Shown here: piece by piece, positions 1 through 8,641 of the stretch | How positions within the stretch are numbered: the stretch's first letter is position 1 | Layout: every line of letters begins with the position of its first letter | The notes under the pieces: generated by a model | Database searches by the model: none | Told to the model about the DNA's origin: nothing | Seen by the model: only the letters and a program-made list of their open reading frames with translations | Program-made: the position numbers and the translations under genes | NCBI GenBank assembly: GCA_945877815.1 | Contig: CAMDWJ010000031.1 | Span: 1-48,935 of the forward strand | Direction of reading: 5' to 3' | Length of the DNA: 48,935 bases | DNA from: Caenispirillum bisanense | GTDB taxonomy: Bacteria > Pseudomonadota > Alphaproteobacteria > Rhodospirillales > UBA2165

Positions 1-945
1 GAGCATGCGAATCGCGGTGGCGACGAGGCTACAGAGCTGATCTGCGTCGATCGTGGCGTCTGCGGTGAACGGATCGGTGACGAGGCGGGCAAGATTGACC
101 GATCCGAGCAGGCAGGCGCCGTAGGGCGGCAAGGGTTGTTCGCCGCACGGGTTGGTGGCGTGGATGGTCTCGCAATAGTTCAGCGGATTGAGCGTGTTGA
201 TGCGGTCGATGAAAATGACGCCCGGTTCCGCATAGGCGAAGGTCGCGCGCATGATGCGATCCCAAAGATCGCGCGCCGGCATGGTTTTAAGGACGCTGCC
301 GGCGAAGACGAGATCCCAGCGCGCATCCTCCTTTACCGCCTGCATGAAGGCGTCGGTGACGAGGACCGAGAGATTGAACATGCGCAGACGGCCCGGCGCC
401 TGTTTTGCTTCGATGAAGTCGACGATATCGGGATGATCGCAGCGCATGACCGCCATCATGGCCCCGCGCCGCGAGCCGGCGCTCATGATGGTCCGGCACA
501 TGGCGTCCCACACATCCATGAAGGAGAGCGGTCCGGACGCATCCGCGCCGACGCCCTTCACGAGTGCGCCTTTCGGACGCAGCGTTGAGAAATCGTAACC
601 GATGCCGCCGCCCTGCTGCATGGTCAGGGCCGCTTCGCGAAGTGCTTCGAAAATTCCGGACATGTCGTCTGGGATTTCGCCCATGACAAAGCAATTGAAG
701 AGTGTGACGTCGCGCTCGGTCCCGGCGCCGGACAGGATGCGGCCGGCCGGCAGGAATTTGAAATCGTTCATCGCCTCGAAAAAGCGGTCTTCCCATTGGG
801 CGGGGTCGCGCTCTGGCTTGGCCAGCGCGCGCGCCACGCGACGGAAGGTATCGACCATCGTTTTGTCGACGGGCGAGCCGTCGGCCGCCTTGAAGCGGTA
901 TTTCATGTCCCAGATCTGCTGGGAGATGGCGGAAACGTCATTCAT
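1..945 (-). CDS. nrdJ: Vitamin B12-dependent ribonucleotide reductase, N-terminal part (gene runs off the window)
   Basis: Class II ribonucleotide reductases make deoxyribonucleotides with adenosylcobalamin as radical source, so they work with or without oxygen. Only the first 315 codons are present; the C-terminus lies left of base 1. The start is the ATG at 945 (MNDVSAISQQIWDMKYRF). Residues 83-88 (FNCFVM) hold Cys85, the expected first redox cysteine. Residues 265-269 (NPCGE) match the family's active-site N-x-C-x-E motif, with Cys267 as the likely thiyl radical residue. The stretch LPPYGACLLGS after it is also typical. A good promoter and a LexA-like box lie upstream. Family assignment is firm. 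Class II rather than class I is inferred from the N-terminal sequence and from what I can see; the C-terminal part would settle it. Confidence 0.92.
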   Translation of the reverse strand, partial: MNDVSAISQQIWDMKYRFKAADGSPVDKTMVDTFRRVARALAKPERDPAQWEDRFFEAMNDFKFLPAGRILSGAGTERDVTLFNCFVMGEIPDDMSGIFEALREAALTMQQGGGIGYDFSTLRPKGALVKGVGADASGPLSFMDVWDAMCRTIMSAGSRRGAMMAVMRCDHPDIVDFIEAKQAPGRLRMFNLSVLVTDAFMQAVKEDARWDLVFAGSVLKTMPARDLWDRIMRATFAYAEPGVIFIDRINTLNPLNYCETIHATNPCGEQPLPPYGACLLGSVNLARLVTDPFTADATIDADQLCSLVATAIRML

Positions 946-975
946 GGCACGGTCATCCAAACAGGGGAGCCCATG

Positions 976-1004
976 AGTCTAAGATAGGCACCCGTTGGGG
1001 TCAA
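976..1004 (-). promoter_or_regulatory. Promoter of nrdJ
   Basis: Read on the minus strand, TTGACC (999-1004) is followed after exactly 17 bases by TAGACT (976-981), a good vegetative-sigma-type pair. Transcription would start near base 969, about 24 bases before the nrdJ ATG. The LexA-like box at 1011-1025 lies 6 bases upstream of the -35 element. Confidence 0.6.
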
Positions 1005-1010
1005 TGAGAA

Positions 1011-1025
1011 GTTCTTGTTTTGTAC
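1011..1025 (-). promoter_or_regulatory. LexA-like (SOS) box upstream of nrdJ
   Basis: The plus strand reads GTTCTTGTTTTGTAC, one base away from the alphaproteobacterial LexA consensus GTTC-N7-GTTC. The same 15-mer with the perfect consensus occurs at 41972-41986 before obgE. It sits next to the -35 element of nrdJ. LexA control is inferred; only the sequence match is seen. Confidence 0.5.
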
Positions 1026-1097
1026 CCACCATTTTATACGCAATGCCGGTTCGCTAAGCCTTTGGATTGGCCCAGGCTTCCGGGTTATCCCCGCGAT

Positions 1098-1817
1098 TCA
1101 CGAAAGCCCGGCTTCACTTTCCAACCGCCGCGTGGCGGTTTCGACCCTCTCCTTCAACTGCGCCATGAAGGCGGCACGGCTGAGGCCTTCAGGCATGGGA
1201 TCCAAGAATTCGATGACGATGGTGCCGGGCTTTTTGAAAAAGGCGCGGCGCGGCCAGAAGATGCCTGAATTGAGCGCGACGGGCACGACCTTGGCCCCGG
1301 TCTGGGTGTACAGTGCGGCGATGCCCGGATGATAGGTCCCGGTTTCGCCGGGCGCCTTGCGCGTTCCTTCGGGAAAAATGACGATCGAGCGGCCTTCGGC
1401 GAGAACGGCCTCGGTCGCACGCATCATTTCGCGCATCGTGCCCGCGCCGCCGGTCCGGTCGATCATGATGTGGCCACACCGGCGCATATAGCCTCCCCAC
1501 AGCGGGATACGGCCCAGCTCTGCCTTCATGACATAGGCGTTGGCTGGATCGAGCCACAGGAAGAACATGGTGTCCCACGCCGACTGATGCTTGGCGGCGA
1601 AGATGACCGGCTCGTCCGGGATGCGTTCGCGGCCGCGCACCTCGAAACGGGTGCCGACCAGGAGGCGCAACATCGGAAAATTGCCGCGCGGCCATAGCCC
1701 GATATGGTTTTGGATGAACCGAGGCGGCAGCGGCAACAGCAGCCATGCGGTCGCCATGATCGCGGTCGACCAGGCGAAGAAGAAGATATTGAACAGGGCG
1801 GAGCGGATCGCGAGCAT
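1098..1817 (-). CDS. plsC: 1-acyl-sn-glycerol-3-phosphate acyltransferase
   Basis: This 239-residue protein should transfer an acyl chain to the sn-2 position of lysophosphatidate at the inner membrane, giving phosphatidate for phospholipid synthesis. A hydrophobic N-terminal anchor covers about residues 5-32. The catalytic H-x4-D motif is HQSAWD at 77-82, and the phosphate-binding motif FPEGTR is at 148-153, the usual spacing. The ATG at 1817 is 7 bases downstream of the ydcF stop, so it is the last gene of the ftsE-ftsX-ydcF-plsC operon. Length and motifs fit the family fully. Chain-length preference cannot be read from sequence. Confidence 0.93.
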   Translation of the reverse strand: MLAIRSALFNIFFFAWSTAIMATAWLLLPLPPRFIQNHIGLWPRGNFPMLRLLVGTRFEVRGRERIPDEPVIFAAKHQSAWDTMFFLWLDPANAYVMKAELGRIPLWGGYMRRCGHIMIDRTGGAGTMREMMRATEAVLAEGRSIVIFPEGTRKAPGETGTYHPGIAALYTQTGAKVVPVALNSGIFWPRRAFFKKPGTIVIEFLDPMPEGLSRAAFMAQLKERVETATRRLESEAGLS

Positions 1818-1824
1818 CGTCAGA

Positions 1825-2454
1825 TCAGCTGGCTAGCATGAATTCCGCGCCGTGGCGAATGCCGGCAGCGAGAAATTTGAGATATTCGATTAAGATGAGC
1901 TGTGCGGTGCCCGGCCATTGCCACCAATCGTCGCGTTTGAATTGGGGCGGAAAGACCGCGTGCGGCACGATGCGCACGTTCGGCATGGCATGGCGGAATT
2001 CGATCAGACTGCGCGGCATGTGATAGCTCGCCGTGACCAGCCGGATCGTTTTGAAGCGTTCTTCCGACAACCATTCTGCCGTTTCCAATGCGTTCCCGTA
2101 GGTTGAGTTCGCCGCATAGCCGAGCGTGATGCAACAAGTCAACTCTTCCGGTTGATAACGCGAAACGTCGATAAGTTGCTGGACATCGACGCCCTGATAG
2201 ACACCCGAGATGAAAAGCTTCTTGCCGTGTTTGTCGGCGAGCAGGGTTAGGCCCGCTTCGAGACGGCCGGTGCCGCCGGTCAGCACGACTATGGCGTCCG
2301 TCTCCTCGGTGATGTCGTCCTCGACGGCGTCCGGGATCGCCGCGACGAAGGCGAGGAACCCGATGCCCCACGCGCCGACGAGAACGAGGCCGACGAGGAA
2401 TGCGATCGCGAACGAGCCCAACCCCCGGTTACGTGATCGCGCGGACAGGGCCAT
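1825..2454 (-). CDS. YdcF/SanA family (DUF218) membrane-anchored protein
   Basis: The 209-residue protein has one N-terminal membrane segment (about residues 13-39) and a soluble DUF218 domain. That family (YdcF, SanA, ElyC in E. coli) is linked to envelope integrity, but the reaction is not settled. Typical family blocks are visible: AIVVLTGGTGRLEAGL, a mid-region with E and N residues (GNALETAEWL) and TASYHMPRS, which fits the conserved S-x-H/Y-MPR block. It lies between ftsX (4-base gap) and plsC (7-base gap), an arrangement common in alphaproteobacteria. That context suggests a role in envelope or lipid metabolism, as inference only. Confidence 0.85.
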   Translation of the reverse strand: MALSARSRNRGLGSFAIAFLVGLVLVGAWGIGFLAFVAAIPDAVEDDITEETDAIVVLTGGTGRLEAGLTLLADKHGKKLFISGVYQGVDVQQLIDVSRYQPEELTCCITLGYAANSTYGNALETAEWLSEERFKTIRLVTASYHMPRSLIEFRHAMPNVRIVPHAVFPPQFKRDDWWQWPGTAQLILIEYLKFLAAGIRHGAEFMLAS

Positions 2455-2458
2455 GGCG

Positions 2459-3346
2459 CTAGATCATTCTGCCTAAGGATTTCAGCACGGTGGTATGCGC
2501 TGTAACCAGCGCGATCGCCGCGGCAACGGGGACCAGACCGGCTATAGAGATCCAGGTGCCGACGCCCAAACGAATCTCGGGTAACAGGCCGAAGCCCAAA
2601 TTGCCCATCAGCAGCACCAATAGCATGAGGGCGGGTGCGGCGAGCACGACGCCGATCACGCTGCCCTTGAGCCCCAGCAACGACGCGCGCAACGCGAACT
2701 GACGCGCGATGTAGGTATCGTGCGCGCCGACGAAATGCATCACTTCGATGGTTTCGCGGTGCAAGCCCATTCCCGCGCGCGTCACGAAGACGACGGTGGC
2801 CGCCGCGGCGAGCCCGTTCAGCAGCACGACGATAATCGCAATCCACTCGCTCGAACGCACAGCGCGCAATAAAGCCTGCAGCCAAACACCGTGATCGTCG
2901 ACCATCACGCCCGGAATATATGGCTGCAGCAACGCAGCGATCGCCTCGGCCTTGGGCGCATTCGCGCGATCGACACGAACATCGATGACCCAGGGCAGGG
3001 GGATTTCCGTCGAGCGTGCCGCGGCGCCGAGCCAAGGCTCCAGAAGCTGGACGATCTTTTCGCGGTTCAACGCTTCGGCGCTGGCGACGCCAGGCATCGC
3101 GCGCAACATGGTCAGAGCGCCCGCGATACGGTCTTCGTCGGCTTTGACATTGTCGCCGGCCGGCAACTGGATGGTGACGGTATTTTCGATGCCGCGATCG
3201 ATGGCGCGCGCGGCATCGCCGAGCACGAAAAATCCGGCGACCGATAGAGCCGCCAGGAACACCATAAAGGCCATCAGCCACGGCAGGAACCGCGTGGTGT
3301 CGTCGCGCGCGAAGGGCAATTCGGGCCCGGCGAATCGGAATTTCAT
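2459..3346 (-). CDS. ftsX: Cell division ABC-transporter-like permease FtsX
   Basis: FtsX forms a complex with FtsE at the division site and controls periplasmic murein hydrolase activation, in many bacteria through EnvC. The protein has 295 residues: a membrane segment near residues 24-44, a large periplasmic loop (about 45-165), then three further membrane segments in the C-terminal half, the normal FtsX layout. Its ATG overlaps the ftsE stop by four bases (ATGA), implying coupled translation. A likely partner, the EnvC-type activator, is encoded at 33804-35123 in this window. Confidence 0.93.
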   Translation of the reverse strand: MKFRFAGPELPFARDDTTRFLPWLMAFMVFLAALSVAGFFVLGDAARAIDRGIENTVTIQLPAGDNVKADEDRIAGALTMLRAMPGVASAEALNREKIVQLLEPWLGAAARSTEIPLPWVIDVRVDRANAPKAEAIAALLQPYIPGVMVDDHGVWLQALLRAVRSSEWIAIIVVLLNGLAAAATVVFVTRAGMGLHRETIEVMHFVGAHDTYIARQFALRASLLGLKGSVIGVVLAAPALMLLVLLMGNLGFGLLPEIRLGVGTWISIAGLVPVAAAIALVTAHTTVLKSLGRMI

Positions 3347-4080
3347 AGCAATATACGCCCGCGATCGCCTGCGAAGACCGAAGCGAATTCATCCGAATCG
3401 TCGTCCGCCACATTGTCGAGGACCCGCAGCTCGCCGCCGGCCAGCTTGAGGACCTTACGGCCTGAGCGTCGGACCATGGCCTCGTTGTGAGTGGCGATCA
3501 CAATGGATGTGCCGAGCTTGTTGAGTTCGTCGAACAGGTGCATCAGCCGTTGAGCGATATGATCGTCGACATTGCCGGTGGGCTCGTCGGCGAGCAACAA
3601 TTTCGGGCGCGCAATAACCGCACGCGCGATGGCGACGCGCTGCTGCTGCCCGCCCGAAAGGGTCGACGGCCTTGCCTTCATATGGTCCTTGAGTCCAACC
3701 CAGACGAGCAATTCCTCGACATGACGTTTTATTTCCGATTCGCGCACATTGGCGACGCGCAGCGGCAGGGCGACGTTATCGAACGCGCTCATATGCGCGA
3801 GCAGGCGGAACTCCTGGAACACAACGCCGATCTTGCGCCGCAGCGCGGGCAGATCGTCGCGCGGCGTGGTCGAAACATCGCGTCCGAACAGCGAGATGTA
3901 CCCGCGCGTCGGGCGTTGGGCGAGATACATAAGACGCAGCAGCGACGATTTTCCGGCGCCGCTGGCCCCGACCAGGAAATGGAAGGACCCCGAATCGAGC
4001 GCAAAAGTGACGTCCTGCAGGACCTCCGGGCCCATGCCGTAGCGCAGACCGACGCTCTCGAACTGGACAACGTCATTCAT
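3343..4080 (-). CDS. ftsE: Cell division ATP-binding protein FtsE
   Basis: FtsE is the ATPase of the FtsEX complex. The 245 residues contain Walker [10 protein letters not shown] (38-46), Q-loop [10 protein letters not shown] signature [14 protein letters not shown], Walker [13 protein letters not shown] and the switch histidine in IATHNEA. All catalytic elements are intact. The C-terminus is about 20 residues longer than in E. coli FtsE and is acidic. The gene starts the ftsE-ftsX-ydcF-plsC operon and is divergent from the zinc-ribbon gene, with 186 bases between them. Confidence 0.95.
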   Translation of the reverse strand: MNDVVQFESVGLRYGMGPEVLQDVTFALDSGSFHFLVGASGAGKSSLLRLMYLAQRPTRGYISLFGRDVSTTPRDDLPALRRKIGVVFQEFRLLAHMSAFDNVALPLRVANVRESEIKRHVEELLVWVGLKDHMKARPSTLSGGQQQRVAIARAVIARPKLLLADEPTGNVDDHIAQRLMHLFDELNKLGTSIVIATHNEAMVRRSGRKVLKLAGGELRVLDNVADDDSDEFASVFAGDRGRILL

Positions 4081-4207
4081 GCTAAAATCGCTCGCTTAAC
4101 CTAAAATATTGCATGTGAACGGTGCCGCGCGGGCATTTTTGACGATGCATCGATCGCGCGAGCCAAAACGTCGGTCGCGTTACGGTTTACCGCAGAACCG
4201 CGCTCGC

Positions 4208-4236
4208 TTGAATTGCTTATGGGGTTTACCTATAAA
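4208..4236 (+). promoter_or_regulatory. Promoter of the zinc-ribbon protein gene
   Basis: TTGAAT (4208-4213), a 17-base spacer and TATAAA (4231-4236) form one of the best sigma-70-type promoters in the window. The expected start is near 4243, giving a leader of about 24 bases before the ATG at 4267, with GGGG as ribosome binding site. Confidence 0.65.
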
Positions 4237-4266
4237 CGACGGTAACGTAATCCAATTCAGGGGCCG

Positions 4267-5400
4267 ATGTATATAACCTGTCCATCGTGCTCGACGTCTT
4301 ACGAGGTCGACGGCACCAATATCGGTCATCAGGGCCGTGCGGTTCGTTGCTTCAATTGCCATCATACCTGGCATCAGTATCCCGTTGCCGCGCCGCCGCC
4401 AATGCGACCGGTGCAGCCGGCACCGCAAATCTCTGCCCGCTACGTTCCGCAATCGGCCCAAGGCTATCAGCCGTCCGCCTATGCCGAGCCTGCCTATGCG
4501 GCCGCGCCTGCCTATGCCATGAAGCCGGCTCCTGCCGCCTATGCGCCGCCGCCGATGCCCGAACCTGAACCCGTACCGATGCCCGCTCCCGTGCGCGCAG
4601 CGCCTCCTCCTCCTCCGCTGCCGCCTGTAGCCGCGCCCAAGCCGGCACCGAAGCCCATGCCGGTGGAGCCTTTGCCGTCCGACAAGGAACTGGACGCTAT
4701 GCTCGGGCCGATCAAAGAGGACGTGGCCGCGCGCGCCTTCGGTGGCCCATCGCGCGACGATACGACCGCGCTCGACGAAGACGCCATCGCGAAGCTGCCT
4801 GATCCCGAGCCGATGCGTCAATTTACGACTGACAAAAAAGACGACGATTTCGACGACGATATCGAGCCCGACGATATTCCGGATCCCGATCCGATCCCTG
4901 GCGTTTTCGCCGCGGACGATGACGACATCGAGGAGAAGGGCAGTGGCCTCAAGAAGCTAATCGCGCCGGCCATTACCATCATCGCCATCGGCGCGGTCGT
5001 CGCCGGCCTTATCGTCGGCCGGGCTTATGTCGTCGCCCTATGGCCGGCGGCCAACGATTATGTCTACGATCTGCTCGGACTGCATGTGGCGGTTCCGGGC
5101 GACGGGCTCGAACGCAAGATCACCCGGACCGCGGTAGAAACCATCGCTAACGTCGACCACGTGATCGCGACCGGCTTCGTCACCAATACGAGCGACAAGG
5201 AACAGCCGCTGCCGCTGGTTCTCGTCCAACTGCTCGATGCCAAGGTGCAGGTGCTCGACACCAAAATAGTGAAGCTTGAAAAGACGTCGCTGCAACCCGG
5301 CGAAACGCTGCAGTTCAAGGCGGTCTTCGAGGGCGCGCCGGCGACCGCGCGCACGGTCCGCGTGGAATGGGGAAAATTCGCGGAGGCGATGGCTGAGTAG
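4267..5400 (+). CDS. MJ0042-type zinc-ribbon membrane protein, proline-rich
   Basis: The 377-residue protein starts with a zinc ribbon: Cys5-x2-Cys8 and Cys28-x2-Cys31, followed by HHTW, as in the MJ0042 family. Next comes a long Pro/Ala-rich low-complexity region (about 38-140), an acidic Asp-rich stretch (about 185-222), one membrane segment (about 232-252) and a C-terminal domain resembling DUF3426. The topology suggests cytoplasmic zinc ribbon and periplasmic C-terminus. Proteins of this type commonly sit opposite ftsE in alphaproteobacteria. Function is unknown; a link to division or envelope is suggested only by position. Confidence 0.82.
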   Translation: MYITCPSCSTSYEVDGTNIGHQGRAVRCFNCHHTWHQYPVAAPPPMRPVQPAPQISARYVPQSAQGYQPSAYAEPAYAAAPAYAMKPAPAAYAPPPMPEPEPVPMPAPVRAAPPPPPLPPVAAPKPAPKPMPVEPLPSDKELDAMLGPIKEDVAARAFGGPSRDDTTALDEDAIAKLPDPEPMRQFTTDKKDDDFDDDIEPDDIPDPDPIPGVFAADDDDIEEKGSGLKKLIAPAITIIAIGAVVAGLIVGRAYVVALWPAANDYVYDLLGLHVAVPGDGLERKITRTAVETIANVDHVIATGFVTNTSDKEQPLPLVLVQLLDAKVQVLDTKIVKLEKTSLQPGETLQFKAVFEGAPATARTVRVEWGKFAEAMAE

Positions 5401-5424
5401 GCCATCCGTCGGGAGCATCGCGCC

Positions 5425-5985
5425 ATGCGGCTCAACCTCGGTTGCGGCAACAACAAGCTCGACGGCTTCGTCAATTGCGACATGCAGGCCTCATGCAATC
5501 CCGACCGCATAGTCGATTTGGAATCCTTGCCGTGGCCGTTCGAGGATAATTGCGCTGAGGAGGTGGTGTTGAGCCACGTGCTCGAACATCTTGGCGAATC
5601 CGCGAAAGTCTATCTGGCGATCATCGGCGAGCTATACCGAATCTGTCGTGCGGATGCGATCGTGCGAATCGCGGTGCCGCATCCGCGCCACGACGATTTC
5701 CTGGTCGATCCCACGCACGTGCGTCCGATCCTGCCCGAGCAGTTCCATATGTTCTCGAAAAGAATGAATCGCGAGTGGCGTGCGGAGGGTTTCGCAAATA
5801 CGCCGCTGGCCGATTATCTCGATGTTGATTTCGAAGTCGAGGACGTGCAGTGGGTGCCCGACGAGCGCTGGGTTGCACGCCTGCGCAGCGGCGAGATCAA
5901 ATCGGACAAGCTCGCCGAAATGGCGCAGCATCAGAACAATATTCTACGCGAGGTGCGGATCACGCTGCGGGTGAAAAAGGGCTAG
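5425..5985 (+). CDS. SAM-dependent methyltransferase (class I)
   Basis: The 186-residue protein begins MRLNLGCGNNKLDGF, the glycine-rich SAM-binding motif I of small class I methyltransferases. VVLSHVLEHL at about 50-59 is the usual post-motif region. The ATG has a GGGAG ribosome binding site nine bases upstream and lies 24 bases after the zinc-ribbon gene, so the two are probably co-transcribed. Similar proteins often act on sugars or lipids of the cell surface, but the substrate cannot be told here. Confidence 0.8.
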   Translation: MRLNLGCGNNKLDGFVNCDMQASCNPDRIVDLESLPWPFEDNCAEEVVLSHVLEHLGESAKVYLAIIGELYRICRADAIVRIAVPHPRHDDFLVDPTHVRPILPEQFHMFSKRMNREWRAEGFANTPLADYLDVDFEVEDVQWVPDERWVARLRSGEIKSDKLAEMAQHQNNILREVRITLRVKKG

Positions 5986-5991
5986 CTCGCC

Positions 5992-8610
5992 CTAGAACCG
6001 CTTCAGCAGCCGGCGGAGATAATCCATCTCCATCTCGGGACGCCACAGATCTCCGAGCCGGCGGCGCAACTCTTCGAGGATTTCGCGCGCGCGCAGCATT
6101 TCCGATTCCTGGGGGATTTTCACCGAGCCGTTGGCCGAGCCGTCGCTGCCTTTTTGGTCGAGATCGCGGCCGAACGGGTCGCGGTTGCCGGGGCGCAGGC
6201 CCTGCAGCGCCGGCCCGCCATTGAAGGGGCCGAATTGACCGAACGGCCCGCCTTGCTGGCCGGGATTGAATCCGAACTGCATCTGGCCTTGTCCGCGGCC
6301 CATTTGCTGGGCGAGCGCCTGGGCGCCTTGTTGCGCGCCTTCGCGCAAGGCTTCCAGCGCGCGGTTTTCCGGATCGATGGCGTCGCCGGGCTGGCCCTGG
6401 CCGAGCGCTTGTTCGGATTCGCGCATGGCGCGATCCGCTTCGCCGAGACCTTGCGGAACGTCGCCCAATATATCGCCGAACTTCTGCATGAGTTCGCCCA
6501 GGCGGCGGCGCAATTCCTTCTGTTGATCGTCCAGGCTCTGCTGGCCTTCGCCATTTTGCTGGCCTTGCTCGCCGCGTTGACCGGGCTGCTGGCCCTGCTG
6601 GCCGGGGCGCTGCTGCTGTTGGCCCTGCTGGTTGCGACGGGCTTGCTGGTCCTGCTGCTGCTTGTAGGTGTCGTCGAGCAGCTTTTCCTGGCGGCGGATG
6701 ATATCGCGCAGCTCCTGCATGGATTGCTGGGCTTCTTTCTGCTGCTGGCGTTGGGCTTCGCTCATTTGCTGGCGTTGTTGACCGCCGTTGCGCTGCGCCA
6801 GCGCGCCGCGCAGGCTGTCGAGCATTTTCTGCAGCTCGGCCATCATGTCTTTCGCGGCTTCGCGTGAACCCTGACGCATCAATTCCTGCGCCTGGTCGAG
6901 CATCTTTTGCAAATCCTGCATATCGGAGAACTGCTGGGTCGGGTCCATCTCCATCAATTCGCCGCGTTCCTGCAGCTCTTGCATCAATGCGGACATGAAT
7001 TTGTCCATCGCATCGCGCAGTTCGCTCATCAGCCGGTCGATTTCTTCGGGCGTCGCGTTACGCTCCAGCGCTTCTTGCAAAGCCCGCTGCGCGGCCATGA
7101 GATCGCGGTTGGCATTGGCGGCCAAACCTTCTTCGAGTTTGATCGCGGTATCCCACAAGATGCTCTGTACTTCGGCGACGGCGCGATCACGCGTATCCTG
7201 GCGCAGCCGTTCGCGCGCGACACGAAGCGCGAGATAGATGCTCGAATCGTCGTTGAACCGCTTGGGCTCGTCGGTGACGGCGTCGAGCTTGAGGGCGGCG
7301 AGGCGTCGATCGCGCGATTTCACCGAGACGCGTTTGCGAATCTCATAGAGTTCGCGCGCGACCGGGTGGCCGAAGCGGCGCTCGGGCAACACCATCGGCT
7401 CGACCGTCGATACGCCGGCGAGATCGCGTTCGTCTGTTGCGATGAGATGGACCAGGACCGGCAATCCGGCCCAGACGTGGGACACAAGGTCGTGGTTCGA
7501 TTTGGCGTTGACCTGTGTCTTGTCGCCGCCCGGCAGCGGCAGGCGCAGTAGGATTTCATCCTCGCCGTCCGGCATCGATCCGCCGTCTAGCCGGCGGATC
7601 GACGCGGTGATGTTTTTGAGTCTGTAATCGTCAGAGGCGGCGTAGGGCAGGACGACGCGCAACTGGTTGTTGGTTTCGGGAGCGGCCGAGAATTCTACCG
7701 TCGGAGCTAGATCGGGAATGACCGACAACGGCCAGCTGCCGATTTCGCGCCCGCGCTGGGTGACGGCGAGCATGTTCGTGCCGGGCCTGAGTTCGGTTTC
7801 GATATGATACGAATCGGCGTCGATCCGGTTGAACGGCGTCGCCTTCTTGCCGATCACCAGCTCGGGGATTTTGCCGCCACCGGCCAATTGAGCCAGAACG
7901 GAGCTGCCGGACGGCACTTCGATCGCCTCGTCCGCCTCGCTCGCGCGCACGGCGCGGCCATCGCGTCCGCCGACGTGAAGGACGACCGGCGGCGCTCCCG
8001 TATAGGCGGGCGGCGTTATCCAGATGCTAAGCTCGATACCGTTGGCGACGGCTGCCGACTGCAGCGGCGGAATGAAGCCGCGGGCGATGCGCTTGAAGCT
8101 GTCGCCGCCAGCAGCAATGACGCCGATGAACAGAAGGGCGGCAATCGCGGCGCGCAGGCCCCAGCCGTCGCGTCCGATAAGCCCCGCGCGCGGAAGACGC
8201 AGGCGAAGCGCGTCAGCTTGCTGCGCCATACGGCGCAAATGCGCTTGCCACAGGCCGGCGGCAACGGGATCGTCCGTGCCGATGGCGAGCTTGTCGTCGA
8301 GCGCGGCCAATGGCCGGTGGGCGAGCGCGCTGTTGACCTCAATGCGATGGCGCGCGGCGGCGATGCCGATCCGCGGCATGCGCATAACCACTCGGTAAAG
8401 GCCGGCGAAAAAGCCGAACAGTGCCGCGAGTACGATGAGCCCGTGCAGCCAGGTCGGAAGGTACGAGAAGAGGTCGAGCAACGATGCGGTGACGAACAGG
8501 CTCGTGATAACGGTTATGGGCCAGAGCGCCGGCCAGAAATATTCGAGCAGGAGCCCGGCGCGCGCGAGCGCCAGATAGAATTTCAGGAAGGGGCCGCGAT
8601 TGAACTTCAA
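5992..8610 (-). CDS. TIGR02302 family membrane protein (DUF4175-like)
   Basis: The 872-residue protein has two to three membrane segments near the N-terminus (about 10-75 and 150-168). A large soluble region follows, then a helical, very Gln-rich region (about 600-720), a Gly/Gln/Phe-rich segment near 780-830 and a short basic end. This matches the TIGR02302 family found almost only in alphaproteobacteria; its function is unknown. The best start is TTG at 8610, since no ATG or GTG is in frame between it and the lysA stop, and the reading LKFNRGPFLKFYLALARAGL fits family N-termini. It follows lysA by 31 bases on the same strand. The 3' end nearly meets that of the methyltransferase gene (6-base gap). 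Confidence 0.85.
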   Translation of the reverse strand: MKFNRGPFLKFYLALARAGLLLEYFWPALWPITVITSLFVTASLLDLFSYLPTWLHGLIVLAALFGFFAGLYRVVMRMPRIGIAAARHRIEVNSALAHRPLAALDDKLAIGTDDPVAAGLWQAHLRRMAQQADALRLRLPRAGLIGRDGWGLRAAIAALLFIGVIAAGGDSFKRIARGFIPPLQSAAVANGIELSIWITPPAYTGAPPVVLHVGGRDGRAVRASEADEAIEVPSGSSVLAQLAGGGKIPELVIGKKATPFNRIDADSYHIETELRPGTNMLAVTQRGREIGSWPLSVIPDLAPTVEFSAAPETNNQLRVVLPYAASDDYRLKNITASIRRLDGGSMPDGEDEILLRLPLPGGDKTQVNAKSNHDLVSHVWAGLPVLVHLIATDERDLAGVSTVEPMVLPERRFGHPVARELYEIRKRVSVKSRDRRLAALKLDAVTDEPKRFNDDSSIYLALRVARERLRQDTRDRAVAEVQSILWDTAIKLEEGLAANANRDLMAAQRALQEALERNATPEEIDRLMSELRDAMDKFMSALMQELQERGELMEMDPTQQFSDMQDLQKMLDQAQELMRQGSREAAKDMMAELQKMLDSLRGALAQRNGGQQRQQMSEAQRQQQKEAQQSMQELRDIIRRQEKLLDDTYKQQQDQQARRNQQGQQQQRPGQQGQQPGQRGEQGQQNGEGQQSLDDQQKELRRRLGELMQKFGDILGDVPQGLGEADRAMRESEQALGQGQPGDAIDPENRALEALREGAQQGAQALAQQMGRGQGQMQFGFNPGQQGGPFGQFGPFNGGPALQGLRPGNRDPFGRDLDQKGSDGSANGSVKIPQESEMLRAREILEELRRRLGDLWRPEMEMDYLRRLLKRF

Positions 8611-8641
8611 ATCGTCACACTCGCTTTTGCGGCCTTAAGCT

